Positions 7,835 through 16,533 of a stretch of 64,000 bases of DNA are shown here, piece after piece. The notes beneath the pieces are model-generated. The model saw nothing but the letters and a program-made list of their open reading frames with translations. It did no database searches and had not been told where the DNA came from. Location of the stretch: NCBI GenBank assembly GCA_934408725.1, contig CAKRVB010000001.1, forward strand, positions 1-64,000. The letters are read 5' to 3'. The translations under genes were made by a program, and so were the position numbers. The stretch's first letter is position 1. Every line of letters starts with the position of its first letter. This stretch comes from an uncultured Marvinbryantia sp. (lineage in GTDB: Bacteria > Bacillota > Clostridia > Lachnospirales > Lachnospiraceae).

Positions 7835-8770
7835 TCAGGAATGTATCATGGTTCCTGTTTTTCCTGCAATTCCCTCTGCTGCTTTATCCAGCAGAGTAAT
7901 CAGAGTACTTCTTCCTTCCCCGGACCTGGCAAAGCGTACCGCCGCCTCGATCTTTGGAAGCATAGAGCCTTTGGCAAATTCGCCCTGCGCCATATATTTT
8001 TCTGCCTGCTCTACCGTCAGATCAGAAAGCCACTGCTGGTCTGGTTGGCCAAAATGAATGGCCACCTTTTCCACTGCTGTCAGAATGACCAGATAGTCCG
8101 CATCCAGCTTCTCTGCCAGCAGACTGCTGGCATTGTCTTTATCAATGACTGCATTGACGCCCTCCAGACGGCCCTTTCTGGATACCACCGGAATTCCTCC
8201 GCCACCACAGGTGATAACGATATGTCCTGCCTGTACCAGCGTCCGGATCGTCTCCAGCTCCCGGATCCGTTTTGGCATCGGGGATGGCACCACAATGCGG
8301 TAACCCCTGCCCGCATCTTCCATACAGGCAATACCATGAGCCATATTTTTCCTGGCTTCTTCTTCGGTCAGGAAACGGCCAATCGGTTTGGTTGGATTCT
8401 GAAATGCAGGATCCTGCTCGTCTACTTCTACCTGTGACAGAATGGTAGATACCTTTCCGTCAATTCCACGACTGTATAATTCATATTTAATGGCATTCTG
8501 CAAATCGATGCCAATGTATCCCTGGCTCATGGCCACGCAGGTCGGTAAAGGCACCTGTTTATAATTTTCGTGCTGCACCACCAGACTGTCCATGGCATCC
8601 TGTATCATGCCAACCTGTGGTCCGTTTCCGTGGGTAATGATAATATCAAGTCCCTGAGAGGCCAGATCTACAATTACTTTTGCAGTCTTTGCTACTGCTT
8701 CTTTCTGCTCTTCCACATTTTTGCCCAGGGCGTTTCCGCCCAGAGCAATCACTACTTTTTTCTTTTTCAT
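7835..8770 (-). CDS. arcC: Carbamate kinase
   Basis: This 311-residue protein has the amino-acid-kinase fold typical of carbamate kinases: KKVVIALGGNALG at the start, ITHGNGPQVG (about 45), and CGGGGIPVV (about 208) followed by NAVIDKDNAS. It converts carbamoyl phosphate and ADP to carbamate and ATP; carbamate then falls apart to CO2 and ammonia. It lies 19 bases after the AllF-AllG fusion gene, whose product would release carbamoyl phosphate from oxalurate, so the pair forms an ATP-making unit. No ornithine carbamoyltransferase or arginine deiminase gene is nearby, which argues against the arginine pathway. The ribosome site is weak (GGTGTG), consistent with a gene inside an operon. Confidence 0.93.
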   Translation of the reverse strand: MKKKKVVIALGGNALGKNVEEQKEAVAKTAKVIVDLASQGLDIIITHGNGPQVGMIQDAMDSLVVQHENYKQVPLPTCVAMSQGYIGIDLQNAIKYELYSRGIDGKVSTILSQVEVDEQDPAFQNPTKPIGRFLTEEEARKNMAHGIACMEDAGRGYRIVVPSPMPKRIRELETIRTLVQAGHIVITCGGGGIPVVSRKGRLEGVNAVIDKDNASSLLAEKLDADYLVILTAVEKVAIHFGQPDQQWLSDLTVEQAEKYMAQGEFAKGSMLPKIEAAVRFARSGEGRSTLITLLDKAAEGIAGKTGTMIHS

Positions 8771-8788
8771 TGTTTCACACCAGTACTT

Positions 8789-11785
8789 TTACGCTTCAAA
8801 CCCCAGCTTCTTTGCATATGCCAGAATTGCTTTTTCAAAGCATTCCATTGGCGGATGAACCGTTCCGGCCCCTACCTGTCCGTAGCCTGCGATCTTGTGA
8901 GCGATACCGGTATTGATCACCGGAGTAATGCCTTTTTCCACAACCAGTCTGGCATCAATACCCAGGCAGGTTCCCTGGAAATTCCAGGTCGGAATGATAA
9001 AGTTCGGATTATGGTCAATGGTAATCTCTGCCATCTCATTGCTGACACGAAGAGCATCTTCGTATCCACCAGCTCCTACGAACCGGGTAACGGCCGGTGC
9101 AGCGATCATCGCCATACCACCTACACCGAAGGTCTCTGTGATAGCGCTGTCACCCATATCCGGGCATCCATCTTCTTCGTCATATCCGGTAAAATACAGC
9201 CCCTTCGGGGTATTGACAGGGCCTGTGAACCATTCATCTCCCATACCGGCAATACGGATACCGAATTCTACACCGTTACGGCACATAGCTGTGACGATGG
9301 TTCCATCTGTGATGGTACGTGCACCATCCATGACAGATTTTGCAGTTGCCATCATAATGTTCAGGAAGAACTGATCTGTATCTGCCAGGAACTTGATCAC
9401 ATCATAGCGGTCTTTTTCGGACAGATCCAGTCTGGTGATGATTGGTGCGACCTCTTTCATAAAGGCCAAAGATGCGGCAATGTTTCTCTGATGAAATTCA
9501 TCTCCCATAGCCACTGCTTTTGCAACCAGAGGATTGACACTTAAACCGCCCAGCTCTGTAATCGCACGATCCAGTGTCGGTCCAAGGACATCTCTCATCC
9601 AGCGCAGACGATTGACTACTTCTTCTGAATAAGCACCAAATCTCAATACTTTTCCGATACCTTCATTCATCGTACAGTAAGCTTCATTGCCGTCCGTCTC
9701 ATTCTTTACTACAAATACCGGCATATTGGCAGAGGTGATGCCCCCCATCGGACCTACTGCATTGCAGTGATGGCATGGAATGAACTTCACTTCCCCGGAT
9801 TCCAGAAGTGCTCTGGCATCTGCTTCATTCTCCGCCCATTCTTCAAAAAGAACAGCGCCCACGCAGGATCCCTGTACCGGATCCGGCATATTTTTGTATT
9901 CGATTGGCGGACCTGCATGAAGGATCACTTTTCCTTCTGCGATCTGCGGAATCACTTCTTTGGCACGTTTTACATGTTTGATTACCGGCTGGCTGGCTAC
10001 TACTTTGGCAATGACACGCTTGTTGGCTTCGTCAATACCTTCGTAGTTTCTCAGGAAATTCAGAGTCTTGATCAGACGCACATCTCCTCCGGCTGGCGGC
10101 ATCCAGTCATACTGCACTACTTCACAGCCAAAGTCTTCTGCTACCTCTGCAAAACTCTTCAGCCCAATGTTGATAATCTTCGGCTTCTGGGAAAGCAGCT
10201 GCATCAGTTTCTCGGATGGCTCTGTTTTCTCTACAACAGCTGTTTTCTTTGTGCGAATCTCTTTCACCGGTTCTTCAAAGTCCAGACCAACAGCCTGAAT
10301 GGCGGTACGAACTGCCAGTTTATTGTTCTCGCAGACAATCACGCCGGCGTCTTTTAACTTCTTCACAGCCTCATCATAGCCCTGGAAGTCTTTTCTGGTT
10401 CCGCATACGGTCGCTACAAAGAAGACCTTTCTTTCTGCATCTTCCGCCTTTTTCTTCAACTCTTCAATCGTCGGGATCAGCGCTCCTGCCATATCTTCAT
10501 GAGAGCCATAGCCCAGCATGATATCAAATAAAATAGCTCCGGTGCTTTCATCGTCTACCGCTTCCTGCATACACTCGATACGTTTTGCCGGGTCAATCAT
10601 CGGATGTGGTTTTCCCTTGGTATAAGCATCATCTCCCAGGTCAATGACAACATTGCCATTTAACTGCAGCATATATCCCTCGATATCTTCCGGTGGAATC
10701 TCACAGTTCATGGCATCCTTGATCAGCATCGCAGCCTCATTGGCCAGTGTTCCTCCAGAATAATATGCCTTGATGGTTTTCTTGTCCTCTGCCTTGTAGA
10801 ATTCGGAACTGTCCACATCTGCTGTGGCCTCCGGGATCTCTTCGCCTCTCACCAGGCTGACTGCCAGACGGGCAGTCTCATCCAGTGTATACGTATGATA
10901 AAAGTTCTCTTCGTGGTATTCTGGTTTTTCACCCAGGAACAGGGTGATCACTGGTTTGCTGAAATTGCTCAGACGATCTGAGATCTTTTCTCTGACTTCT
11001 TTTGCTGGTGGCTTGGAGATAACGATCAGTACCTTTACGGTATCATCCTTTTCCATGGCATCGATCATATCCATCATCGTGATACCGCCTACTGCTGTAG
11101 ATAAGTCTCTTCCGCCAGTTCCGATAGCATTATTCACACCTTCGCCCAGACGGTCAATGATCGTGGTCAGTTCCTGAATACCGGTTCCGGATGCTCCGAT
11201 GATACCGATAGAACCTGGTGCTACTTTGTTGGTAAATGCAATCGGCACACTCTGAATGATTCCGGTACCGCAGTCTGGTCCCATAACAGAAAGTCCTTTC
11301 TCATGGGCCTTTTTCTTCAATGCTACTTCCTCTTCCAGTGTCACGTTGTCACTGAACATGAATACATTCATGCCTTCATCCAGGGCTCGGTCTGCTTCCA
11401 GTGCAGCATACATACCAGGAATAGAAATCACTGCCAGATTGGCATCCGGAAGCTTCTCCAGAGCCTTATCCCAGGACTTCACACTTTCTTCTTTTTTTCC
11501 TGCGCTGACCGTTGACTGTTTTTTGAAAAATTCTTCTGCCGTTTCCATAATCTGATCCAGGAGACTCTCATCTTCTACATCAGCTACTACTACCATATCA
11601 TTGGCAGTTGCTTCCATCAATTCCTGCGTATCCAGTCCGCTCTGTTTAAAAATATCTTTATTTGCCGGTGTTGCCATCATGATGGATGCTTTTTTTACGC
11701 CTTCCAGTGCGGAAATCTGGTTGGTCAAAAGCATCAGAACAACGGAATCATGATAACTGCCTTTTTTCACAATTGTCTTTAACAT
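8789..11785 (-). CDS. AllF-AllG fusion: oxamic transcarbamylase subunits (FdrA + DUF1116)
   Basis: The 998-residue protein joins two families usually encoded separately. Residues 1 to about 520 match FdrA/AllF, a relative of succinyl-CoA ligase, with MGPDCGTGI (168-176) and the nucleotide-binding-like GIIGASGTGIQ (194-204). After a Lys/Glu-rich linker, residues about 560-998 match DUF1116 (YlbE/AllG), with PCHHCNAVGPMGG and a glycine-rich ending. In E. coli AllF, AllG and AllH together were reported to form the enzyme that splits oxalurate with phosphate into oxamate and carbamoyl phosphate. The length is about the sum of E. coli AllF and AllG. The start follows AGGAGGAATTTTC. It heads an operon with arcC, a permease and a regulator. 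AllH is not here but at 35550-36401. Confidence 0.85.
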   Translation of the reverse strand: MLKTIVKKGSYHDSVVLMLLTNQISALEGVKKASIMMATPANKDIFKQSGLDTQELMEATANDMVVVADVEDESLLDQIMETAEEFFKKQSTVSAGKKEESVKSWDKALEKLPDANLAVISIPGMYAALEADRALDEGMNVFMFSDNVTLEEEVALKKKAHEKGLSVMGPDCGTGIIQSVPIAFTNKVAPGSIGIIGASGTGIQELTTIIDRLGEGVNNAIGTGGRDLSTAVGGITMMDMIDAMEKDDTVKVLIVISKPPAKEVREKISDRLSNFSKPVITLFLGEKPEYHEENFYHTYTLDETARLAVSLVRGEEIPEATADVDSSEFYKAEDKKTIKAYYSGGTLANEAAMLIKDAMNCEIPPEDIEGYMLQLNGNVVIDLGDDAYTKGKPHPMIDPAKRIECMQEAVDDESTGAILFDIMLGYGSHEDMAGALIPTIEELKKKAEDAERKVFFVATVCGTRKDFQGYDEAVKKLKDAGVIVCENNKLAVRTAIQAVGLDFEEPVKEIRTKKTAVVEKTEPSEKLMQLLSQKPKIINIGLKSFAEVAEDFGCEVVQYDWMPPAGGDVRLIKTLNFLRNYEGIDEANKRVIAKVVASQPVIKHVKRAKEVIPQIAEGKVILHAGPPIEYKNMPDPVQGSCVGAVLFEEWAENEADARALLESGEVKFIPCHHCNAVGPMGGITSANMPVFVVKNETDGNEAYCTMNEGIGKVLRFGAYSEEVVNRLRWMRDVLGPTLDRAITELGGLSVNPLVAKAVAMGDEFHQRNIAASLAFMKEVAPIITRLDLSEKDRYDVIKFLADTDQFFLNIMMATAKSVMDGARTITDGTIVTAMCRNGVEFGIRIAGMGDEWFTGPVNTPKGLYFTGYDEEDGCPDMGDSAITETFGVGGMAMIAAPAVTRFVGAGGYEDALRVSNEMAEITIDHNPNFIIPTWNFQGTCLGIDARLVVEKGITPVINTGIAHKIAGYGQVGAGTVHPPMECFEKAILAYAKKLGFEA

Positions 11786-11827
11786 GAAAATTCCTCCTGT
11801 TGTGGTCAGCCACTTTTTACTATCTCT

Positions 11828-11856
11828 ATTATGGCAAGAAATATGCTGTTTTTCAA
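11828..11856 (-). promoter_or_regulatory. Sigma-A promoter of the allFG operon
   Basis: On the minus strand TTGAAA (11851-11856) and CATAAT (11828-11833) are separated by 17 bases. The leader to the ATG at 11785 is about 40 bases. Confidence 0.75.
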
Positions 11857-11967
11857 TAGATTTTTAAATTAATTTTTGAATATCTGTGATGCATGATTGA
11901 AATGAATCTCCTGTTATGCTAAGATCCAATGGGAACAATAATGGACTTAACACGAGGAGTTTAGATT

Positions 11968-12466
11968 ATGTATACTATGAATACGATTTCGATAAAGGGC
12001 AGATTCTGTAAATTTCTATCTGACTGAGCCAAATCTGTTCCAGATAACTGCGCCGGGGGCTGATTCCCTGCCTTACGTGCTCCTGTGGCGTTCCAGTGGC
12101 GCTTATCTGGCCTTTCCGGCTGCTGCCAGCATGGAAAAGCATAATTTTCCCATGCCAAATGACATGCCTGTATTAAAAAAGGCACCTGTCGGTGTCCTCT
12201 CTCATTATGGATATGGTTTTCTGGAAGATAGAAGTTTCTTTTCTACCATGATCGGGAAAAATACTTTTTATTATACTATTCTCTGCGCACATAGCACCGA
12301 AGATACCGATGTGCCGTTTGCAGAATTCCAGAAGCTGACGGAAAAATATCACGCAAAGCGTTTTATTGCCTCCAGCAGTCAACATGACTTTGAGCGAGAC
12401 ACCAGCAGTGTCCAGACAAAAGAACTGCTGAAAGAAACGATTATATTTTTACATACTCTGATATAA
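11968..12466 (+). pseudogene. Remnant of an alpha/beta hydrolase gene (copy of 24976-25872)
   Basis: The first 15 or so codons (MYTMNTISIKGRFCK) match the start of the intact hydrolase at 24976. The reading then hits a stop, and matching resumes in another frame at LTEP..LF, then the nucleophile region WRSSGAYL, SHYGYGFLED, STEDTDVPFAEFQ and SSSQHDFERDT. Against the intact gene, two segments are missing: about 70 residues after the N-terminus (oxyanion motif included) and another after GFLED. The catalytic parts that remain cannot form an enzyme. It diverges from the allFG promoter. It is best read as a decayed duplicate. Confidence 0.85.
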
Positions 12467-12481
12467 GGACGATATCCAGCC

Positions 12482-12614
12482 ATGATTTCATTCCATTTTT
12501 GATTATCTGCCCGCTTACTTTTCTTGCCGGACATTACATAGACAGTGGTATGGTCATGAAAAACGGGACGAAAATTGTTCGTCCCATTATCATCATCGTA
12601 TTAATTTTTTTACC
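12482..12614 (+). pseudogene. Remnant of a TauE/SafE gene (copy of 25911-26654)
   Basis: The first roughly 45 bases match the start of the intact TauE gene (FLIICPLTFLAG) and then jump, within a shared GG, directly to its last 80 or so bases (GHY..SGMVMKNGTKIVRPIIIIVLI). About 560 bases of the middle are gone. It follows the hydrolase remnant in the same order and orientation as in the intact pair, so the two-gene unit was duplicated and one copy decayed by deletion. Confidence 0.85.
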
Positions 12615-12639
12615 CCGAAGCTTCCATCTCTCATGGCAG

Positions 12640-14121
12640 CTACTGGTACAGATCTTTTACTCTGAAGTATAGATCGTGGAAAATCTGTTGTTTTTCATTG
12701 TAGATTTTTACATGCTCAGGAATCGGTTCAACAACTGCTGTACTCATCCGTATGGTTCTCTCACACGCTTCTTTTATATTCGCATACAGCCCGACCCCTA
12801 CACCTGCAAGAATGGCTGCCCCATGGCAGGCTTCTTCTTTTATTTCTGTCGTATGTACCGGCATATCCAGAATATCTGCCTGAATCTGTTTCCAGGTGAC
12901 ACCTCTGGCAGCTCCTCCCGATGCAATCAGTCTGGAACGATCTACCTTCATTTCATCCAGAATACCCAGACACTCTTTCAGATTAAATAAAATTCCTTCC
13001 ATTGTCGCGCGTACCATATGCCCCTGTTCATGCATCATACTCAGTCCAAAATATACGCCTCTGGCATTTGGCTCATTATACGGTGTACGCTCTCCTGCAA
13101 GATATGGGAGGAAATACAGACCGTCTGCACCGGCATCCGTCTTTCCCGCTTCAGCATCCAGTTCTGCAAAAGGCCGGTCACTTTTCAGAATATGATTTCT
13201 CAGCCAGCTTAACGCACTTCCACCATTTAAAGTACCACACTGCACTACCCAACGCTCTGGCACTGTATGGCACCAGGTCTGCACTCTCATCTCAGAATCG
13301 AAAATAGGTTTGTCCACTACGACTGCCAGCTGGGAAGAGGTGCCGATGTTGCATGCCATGATGCCGCTTTCGATTACACCGTTTCCGGTAAGCGCAGCCA
13401 GACTGTCACCCGCTCCACAGACCACACTGGTTTCTGTGGATAATCCAGTTTCTTCTGCCGCCTCTTTCGTTACTTTTCCCATAATATCATAACTGTTATG
13501 CACCGACGCCCAGATGTCCTCTTTGATTCCAAGACAGCGGAACCACTCGCTGCACCATCTGCGATTCTTAACAGAAAACGCCAGTGTAGCTGCTGCATCT
13601 GTATATTCTGTACCGATCTCACCGCAAAGTCGAAATGCAATATAGTCTTTGGGAGACATCACATATCTGATTCTGTCATATTGTTCCGGTTGATGTTTTT
13701 TCATCCAGTAAATCGTACTGATCAGCATTCCTGCACTCGGTCGATTTAACAGCTCTTCCCGCATCAGATTTCCGGCCAGTGAACGCATTTCCTCTAACTC
13801 TGCACCGCTTCTCTGATCCAGATGAATGATCGCCGGGCAAACCAGCTTTTTCTGCTCATCCAGTGCCACCATTCCATGCATCTGCCCGGAAAATCCGATT
13901 CCCCGGATCTCTTTACTCTGAATATCTGCTTTTTTCAATGCTTCCGCAATTGATTTTTTTACTGCCTGCCACCACTCTTCCGGATCCTGCTCCGCATAAG
14001 AGATTTGCGGAATCTGTAATCCATAACTGGCATTTCCGATCCCGACTGTTCTGCCAAGCTCGTCAATAATGAGTGTTTTGGTGCTGGATGTTCCAAGATC
14101 AATGCCCATTAAATAATTCAT
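12640..14121 (-). CDS. xylB: Xylulokinase (FGGY family)
   Basis: This 493-residue protein has the FGGY kinase layout: N-terminal phosphate-binding MGIDLGTSSTKTLIID, GFSGQMHGMVALDE (about 78), the catalytic-region IGTEYTDAAATLAF (about 165), and the second-domain GCGAGDSLAALTGNG and ASGGAARG motifs. It phosphorylates D-xylulose to D-xylulose-5-phosphate. Upstream on the same strand are a D-lyxose isomerase, which makes D-xylulose, and a sugar ABC transporter, so it should complete this route into the pentose phosphate pathway. AAGGAG precedes the ATG. It is probably the last gene of the sugar operon; a structured element (14155-14270) separates it from the kinase gene before it. Confidence 0.88.
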   Translation of the reverse strand: MNYLMGIDLGTSSTKTLIIDELGRTVGIGNASYGLQIPQISYAEQDPEEWWQAVKKSIAEALKKADIQSKEIRGIGFSGQMHGMVALDEQKKLVCPAIIHLDQRSGAELEEMRSLAGNLMREELLNRPSAGMLISTIYWMKKHQPEQYDRIRYVMSPKDYIAFRLCGEIGTEYTDAAATLAFSVKNRRWCSEWFRCLGIKEDIWASVHNSYDIMGKVTKEAAEETGLSTETSVVCGAGDSLAALTGNGVIESGIMACNIGTSSQLAVVVDKPIFDSEMRVQTWCHTVPERWVVQCGTLNGGSALSWLRNHILKSDRPFAELDAEAGKTDAGADGLYFLPYLAGERTPYNEPNARGVYFGLSMMHEQGHMVRATMEGILFNLKECLGILDEMKVDRSRLIASGGAARGVTWKQIQADILDMPVHTTEIKEEACHGAAILAGVGVGLYANIKEACERTIRMSTAVVEPIPEHVKIYNEKQQIFHDLYFRVKDLYQ

Positions 14122-14154
14122 AATCCATCTCCTTGCCTGTTTTTTTCAAGTCGA

Positions 14155-14270
14155 ACGCATATGAGACCTGGTACGTGATTCTGGTCAGCGTAAGCTGACC
14201 TGTTCTCCTCAGAATCACCCCACATCTTCTCGGAGCGTTTTCACTCAGTCCGAGGGCTTTACAAAAGCTC
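14155..14270. repeat. Multi-hairpin palindromic element between sugar-kinase genes
   Basis: Nested stems are visible: TGATTCTG (14176-14183) with CAGAATCA (14210-14217), enclosing GGTCAGC (14183-14189) with GCTGACC (14194-14200), followed by CTCGGA..TCCGAG. It contains GAGTGAAAA-like sequence on the minus strand, resembling part of the element at 41926-41993. It may be a REP-like or small non-autonomous mobile repeat. Confidence 0.5.
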
Positions 14271-15134
14271 TCTCTGATATGGGATCGATGGTACCGCTCC
14301 CTGTCTGGTCACTGCGATTGCAGCTGCCCTGGACGCCAGCTGCAATGCCTCTGCCGCTTCTTTTCCTGCACTGACTGCTGCCAGATAATATCCTGTAAAG
14401 GTGTCACCGGCAGCTGTAGTATCGACTGCAGTCACCTTTTCTGCTTTCTGAAAGATCTGCCGTCCTTTCCAGCCATACACCGCGCCTTCACTTCCAAGGG
14501 TCAGAATAATATGTGCATTCGGATAGCGTTCGAACATGGCATCCAAGATCTTCTCTTTTTCTCCACTGATCTGCTCTCCTTCTATCTCGTTCAGCAGAAA
14601 AGTATCCACCAGATCCAGTGGCAGACTGTCTATAATCTCATTACATGGCGACGGATTCAGGAAAATTTTCATTCCAATCCTGCCAGCCTGTTCCATAATA
14701 TATGCAAGCTCATTTATTTCATTTTGCAGCAGAAGATAATCCCCTGCCTGAAAATTCTTTAACGTATCATCTACCTGTTCTTTTGTGATGCTCTGATTGG
14801 CACCTCCGTAGAGTAAGATACAGTTCTGTCCTTTTTCATCTACCTGTATAATGGCATGTCCGGTTCCCACCGATTCTCTTATCTTCAGATAACTGATATC
14901 CACTCCGTCCTCTTCCAGCTGTTTCTTCAAAACCATCCCATCTTCTCCAATTGCTCCGGCATGGTATACATTGGCTCCTGCCCTGGCAAGGGCAATAGAC
15001 TGATTCAGCCCCTTTCCTCCGCAAAAAAGCTGCAGATTCTCGGAAGATAATGTTTCCCCCGGCATAACAAAATGCTTTACTTTATATACATGATCCATAT
15101 TCAGGGATCCAAAATTCAATACTTTTGCTTTCAC
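14259..15134 (-). CDS. PfkB-family sugar kinase (ribokinase-like)
   Basis: The protein has 291 residues from a GTG at 15134, which sits seven bases after AAGGAG; the ATG at 15140 is too close to that site. PfkB landmarks are visible: NFGSLNMDHVYKV near the start, the FCGGKGLNQSIALARAGA motif (about 36), and the catalytic DTTAAGDTFTGYYLAA motif near residue 240. Ribokinase makes ribose-5-phosphate, but related kinases act on other sugars. In this operon it could phosphorylate ribose or a sugar related to lyxose. The exact substrate cannot be told from the sequence. Confidence 0.82.
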   Translation of the reverse strand: MKAKVLNFGSLNMDHVYKVKHFVMPGETLSSENLQLFCGGKGLNQSIALARAGANVYHAGAIGEDGMVLKKQLEEDGVDISYLKIRESVGTGHAIIQVDEKGQNCILLYGGANQSITKEQVDDTLKNFQAGDYLLLQNEINELAYIMEQAGRIGMKIFLNPSPCNEIIDSLPLDLVDTFLLNEIEGEQISGEKEKILDAMFERYPNAHIILTLGSEGAVYGWKGRQIFQKAEKVTAVDTTAAGDTFTGYYLAAVSAGKEAAEALQLASRAAAIAVTRQGAVPSIPYQRELL

Positions 15135-15240
15135 CGCCATCTCCTTTTCTTCTCGTTCCGGGAAGTACTTTCTTATTTACGATCCTGCATTACCTGAAAA
15201 AGAGCATCCATCATTTCTCTGACTCTTCCTGCTGTCACAT

Positions 15241-15597
15241 TCACTCTTCTTTTATTTCTGTCATTTCTGCTGTATCATCATTCTCTTCTGTATCAGAAGC
15301 TTCCTCCACATCAGCATCATCTGGTTCCTCATCTTCTGCACTTTCTTTTTCTTTTAATTCCTGGGCACTTATTTTCATTGCTTTGATAAAACCGTTAATA
15401 CACAGCGCCGCTCCGCCGAGCACAAACAGTGCTGCCATTAAAATGCCAAATTCTTTATTTCCTGTCCCCGTTCCTTTCTGTATTTCCCCTATCAGTCCAT
15501 ACGCTGTATAAAGCAGGTACATTCCAAGCATAATCCGTACATACTGTCTTGTCCGCTTCTGCTTCAGTGTTTCCGGTTTTTTTTCTTTCCGAGACAT
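15241..15597 (-). CDS. Small membrane protein with acidic C-terminal tail
   Basis: The start at 15597 follows AAAAGGATG and gives 118 residues. The N-terminus is very basic (RKEKKPETLKQKRTRQ), followed by two membrane helices (about 22-40 and 50-70) and a tail rich in Asp and Glu. I do not recognise a family. It lies between an rpiB scrap and the ribokinase-like gene and seems foreign to the sugar operon, perhaps a later insertion. The charge split suggests both ends are cytoplasmic. Confidence 0.5.
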   Translation of the reverse strand: MSRKEKKPETLKQKRTRQYVRIMLGMYLLYTAYGLIGEIQKGTGTGNKEFGILMAALFVLGGAALCINGFIKAMKISAQELKEKESAEDEEPDDADVEEASDTEENDDTAEMTEIKEE

Positions 15598-15612
15598 AGT
15601 TTTCATCCTTTT

Positions 15613-15735
15613 TTAGTTATTTTGACTATTTCCATCATTACTCAGTCCTGCACTCTGAGCTGAATAGATATCTGTAAGCAATGCTGCATAAGCACCTTTT
15701 ACCTTATTGGCTGCGATCAAAACTCCATCACATAA
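15613..15735 (-). pseudogene. Fragment of ribose-5-phosphate isomerase B (RpiB/LacAB family)
   Basis: A minus-strand reading with no start codon contains GVLIAANKVKGAYAALLTD followed by IYSAQSAGLSND and ends at TAA (15613-15615). This matches the middle of RpiB (the G-IS-AANKVKG segment and the YSA..S..HN segment). The rest of the gene is missing. The scrap begins exactly where the lyxose isomerase ends, overlapping its last codons in another frame, so a deletion probably joined an rpiB gene to the isomerase gene. Confidence 0.7.
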
Positions 15736-16391
15736 CCACCGCAAAGTAAATGACGAACCGGTTCATCTTCTTCAATTGTATGATGTGTTTCTTCTGAGAA
15801 ATGATTATCCCTGGCATCATCATTTACCTTTGACACTTCTCCAACAATCAGTTCCCCGCCTTCTGCATAGAAACGATGATAAATATATGGTGTCAGCGTA
15901 ATGCTGTTTCCAGGAGTTACTTTTACCACGCTGCCTGCCGGAACTGTTACTTTCATCCCATCACAGTAAACGGTCACTTCAGACTCCTCATCTACAGTAT
16001 ATCCTTCTGATTCCGGTCTGGAATTCCATACTTCTACGCAAAGAGTTCCGCCGCATCTGTTGATGATGTCTTCTGTCTTTTCATAATGGAAATGACGTGG
16101 CAGCTGCTGACCCTCTTTCATTGCAATAATCTTTTCACAATATGGACGGGTCATATCTCCCATCACGCCATTTCTTAATGTACCGAGCACTGCACCGATT
16201 TTATCAAAATCTCCGCTGCCGTAATCTGTGACATCCCATCCAAGTCCAACAGAAGTCATTTTTTCTGTCTTATCTTTCTTTTCTTCCCATTCCTGCGGTG
16301 TCCAGTAGAAGAAATCTGGAAGGTTAAAATTCATTCTCTTGCAGAGATCCATTGCCCACTCGATATTTGTGTTAATTACAGAACGTTTCAT
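15717..16391 (-). CDS. D-lyxose isomerase (cupin family)
   Basis: The start at 16391 (MKRSVINTNIEWAMD) follows AAAGGGGAATT and gives 224 residues, the usual size. The cupin metal ligands are visible in RHFHYEKTEDII (two His and a Glu, about 98-105) and later in TPYIYHRFY (about 169). Family enzymes interconvert D-lyxose and D-xylulose, often also D-mannose and D-fructose, using Mn2+. The C-terminus (CGGYVMEF) departs from the family ending and runs into an rpiB scrap, so the last residues may have been replaced by a deletion join. It lies between a sugar ABC transporter and xylulokinase, which fits a D-lyxose route. Confidence 0.87.
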   Translation of the reverse strand: MKRSVINTNIEWAMDLCKRMNFNLPDFFYWTPQEWEEKKDKTEKMTSVGLGWDVTDYGSGDFDKIGAVLGTLRNGVMGDMTRPYCEKIIAMKEGQQLPRHFHYEKTEDIINRCGGTLCVEVWNSRPESEGYTVDEESEVTVYCDGMKVTVPAGSVVKVTPGNSITLTPYIYHRFYAEGGELIVGEVSKVNDDARDNHFSEETHHTIEEDEPVRHLLCGGYVMEF

Positions 16392-16444
16392 GATAAATTC
16401 CCCTTTCCATTTTTCGATCATTGTTATTTTACAGTGTACTTTCG

Positions 16445-16488
16445 TTTTTCTTAAAAAGCCCCCTTTGGACTTATCCAGAGGGGGCTTT
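16445..16488 (-). terminator. Strong hairpin between binding protein and lyxose isomerase
   Basis: AAAGCCCCCT (16455-16464) pairs with AGGGGGCTTT (16479-16488); on the minus strand the stem is followed by TTTTTAAG. It probably ends or thins transcription after the highly expressed binding-protein gene, lowering expression of the catabolic genes that follow. Confidence 0.85.
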
Positions 16489-16533
16489 CCTGTCACAGAG
16501 TTTTCACTCCGGCTTTTATTCTCTGACCGAATA

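Noticed and set aside
7835-8770. Part of an arginine deiminase pathway
   Set aside because: No arginine deiminase, ornithine carbamoyltransferase or arginine/ornithine antiporter is nearby; the AllF-AllG fusion is a better source of carbamoyl phosphate.
8570-9544. Long plus-strand open frame of 324 codons
   Set aside because: It lies opposite allFG and arcC, has no ribosome site and its product is Cys/His-rich low-quality sequence; a shadow of the real genes. The same applies to the frames at 766-1323, 28497-29186, 32190-32858, 36506-37408, 41139-41789 and 43013-43789.
12077-12466. Short functional hydrolase gene
   Set aside because: The open frame has no ribosome site at its start and lacks the oxyanion region and a second segment compared with the intact copy.
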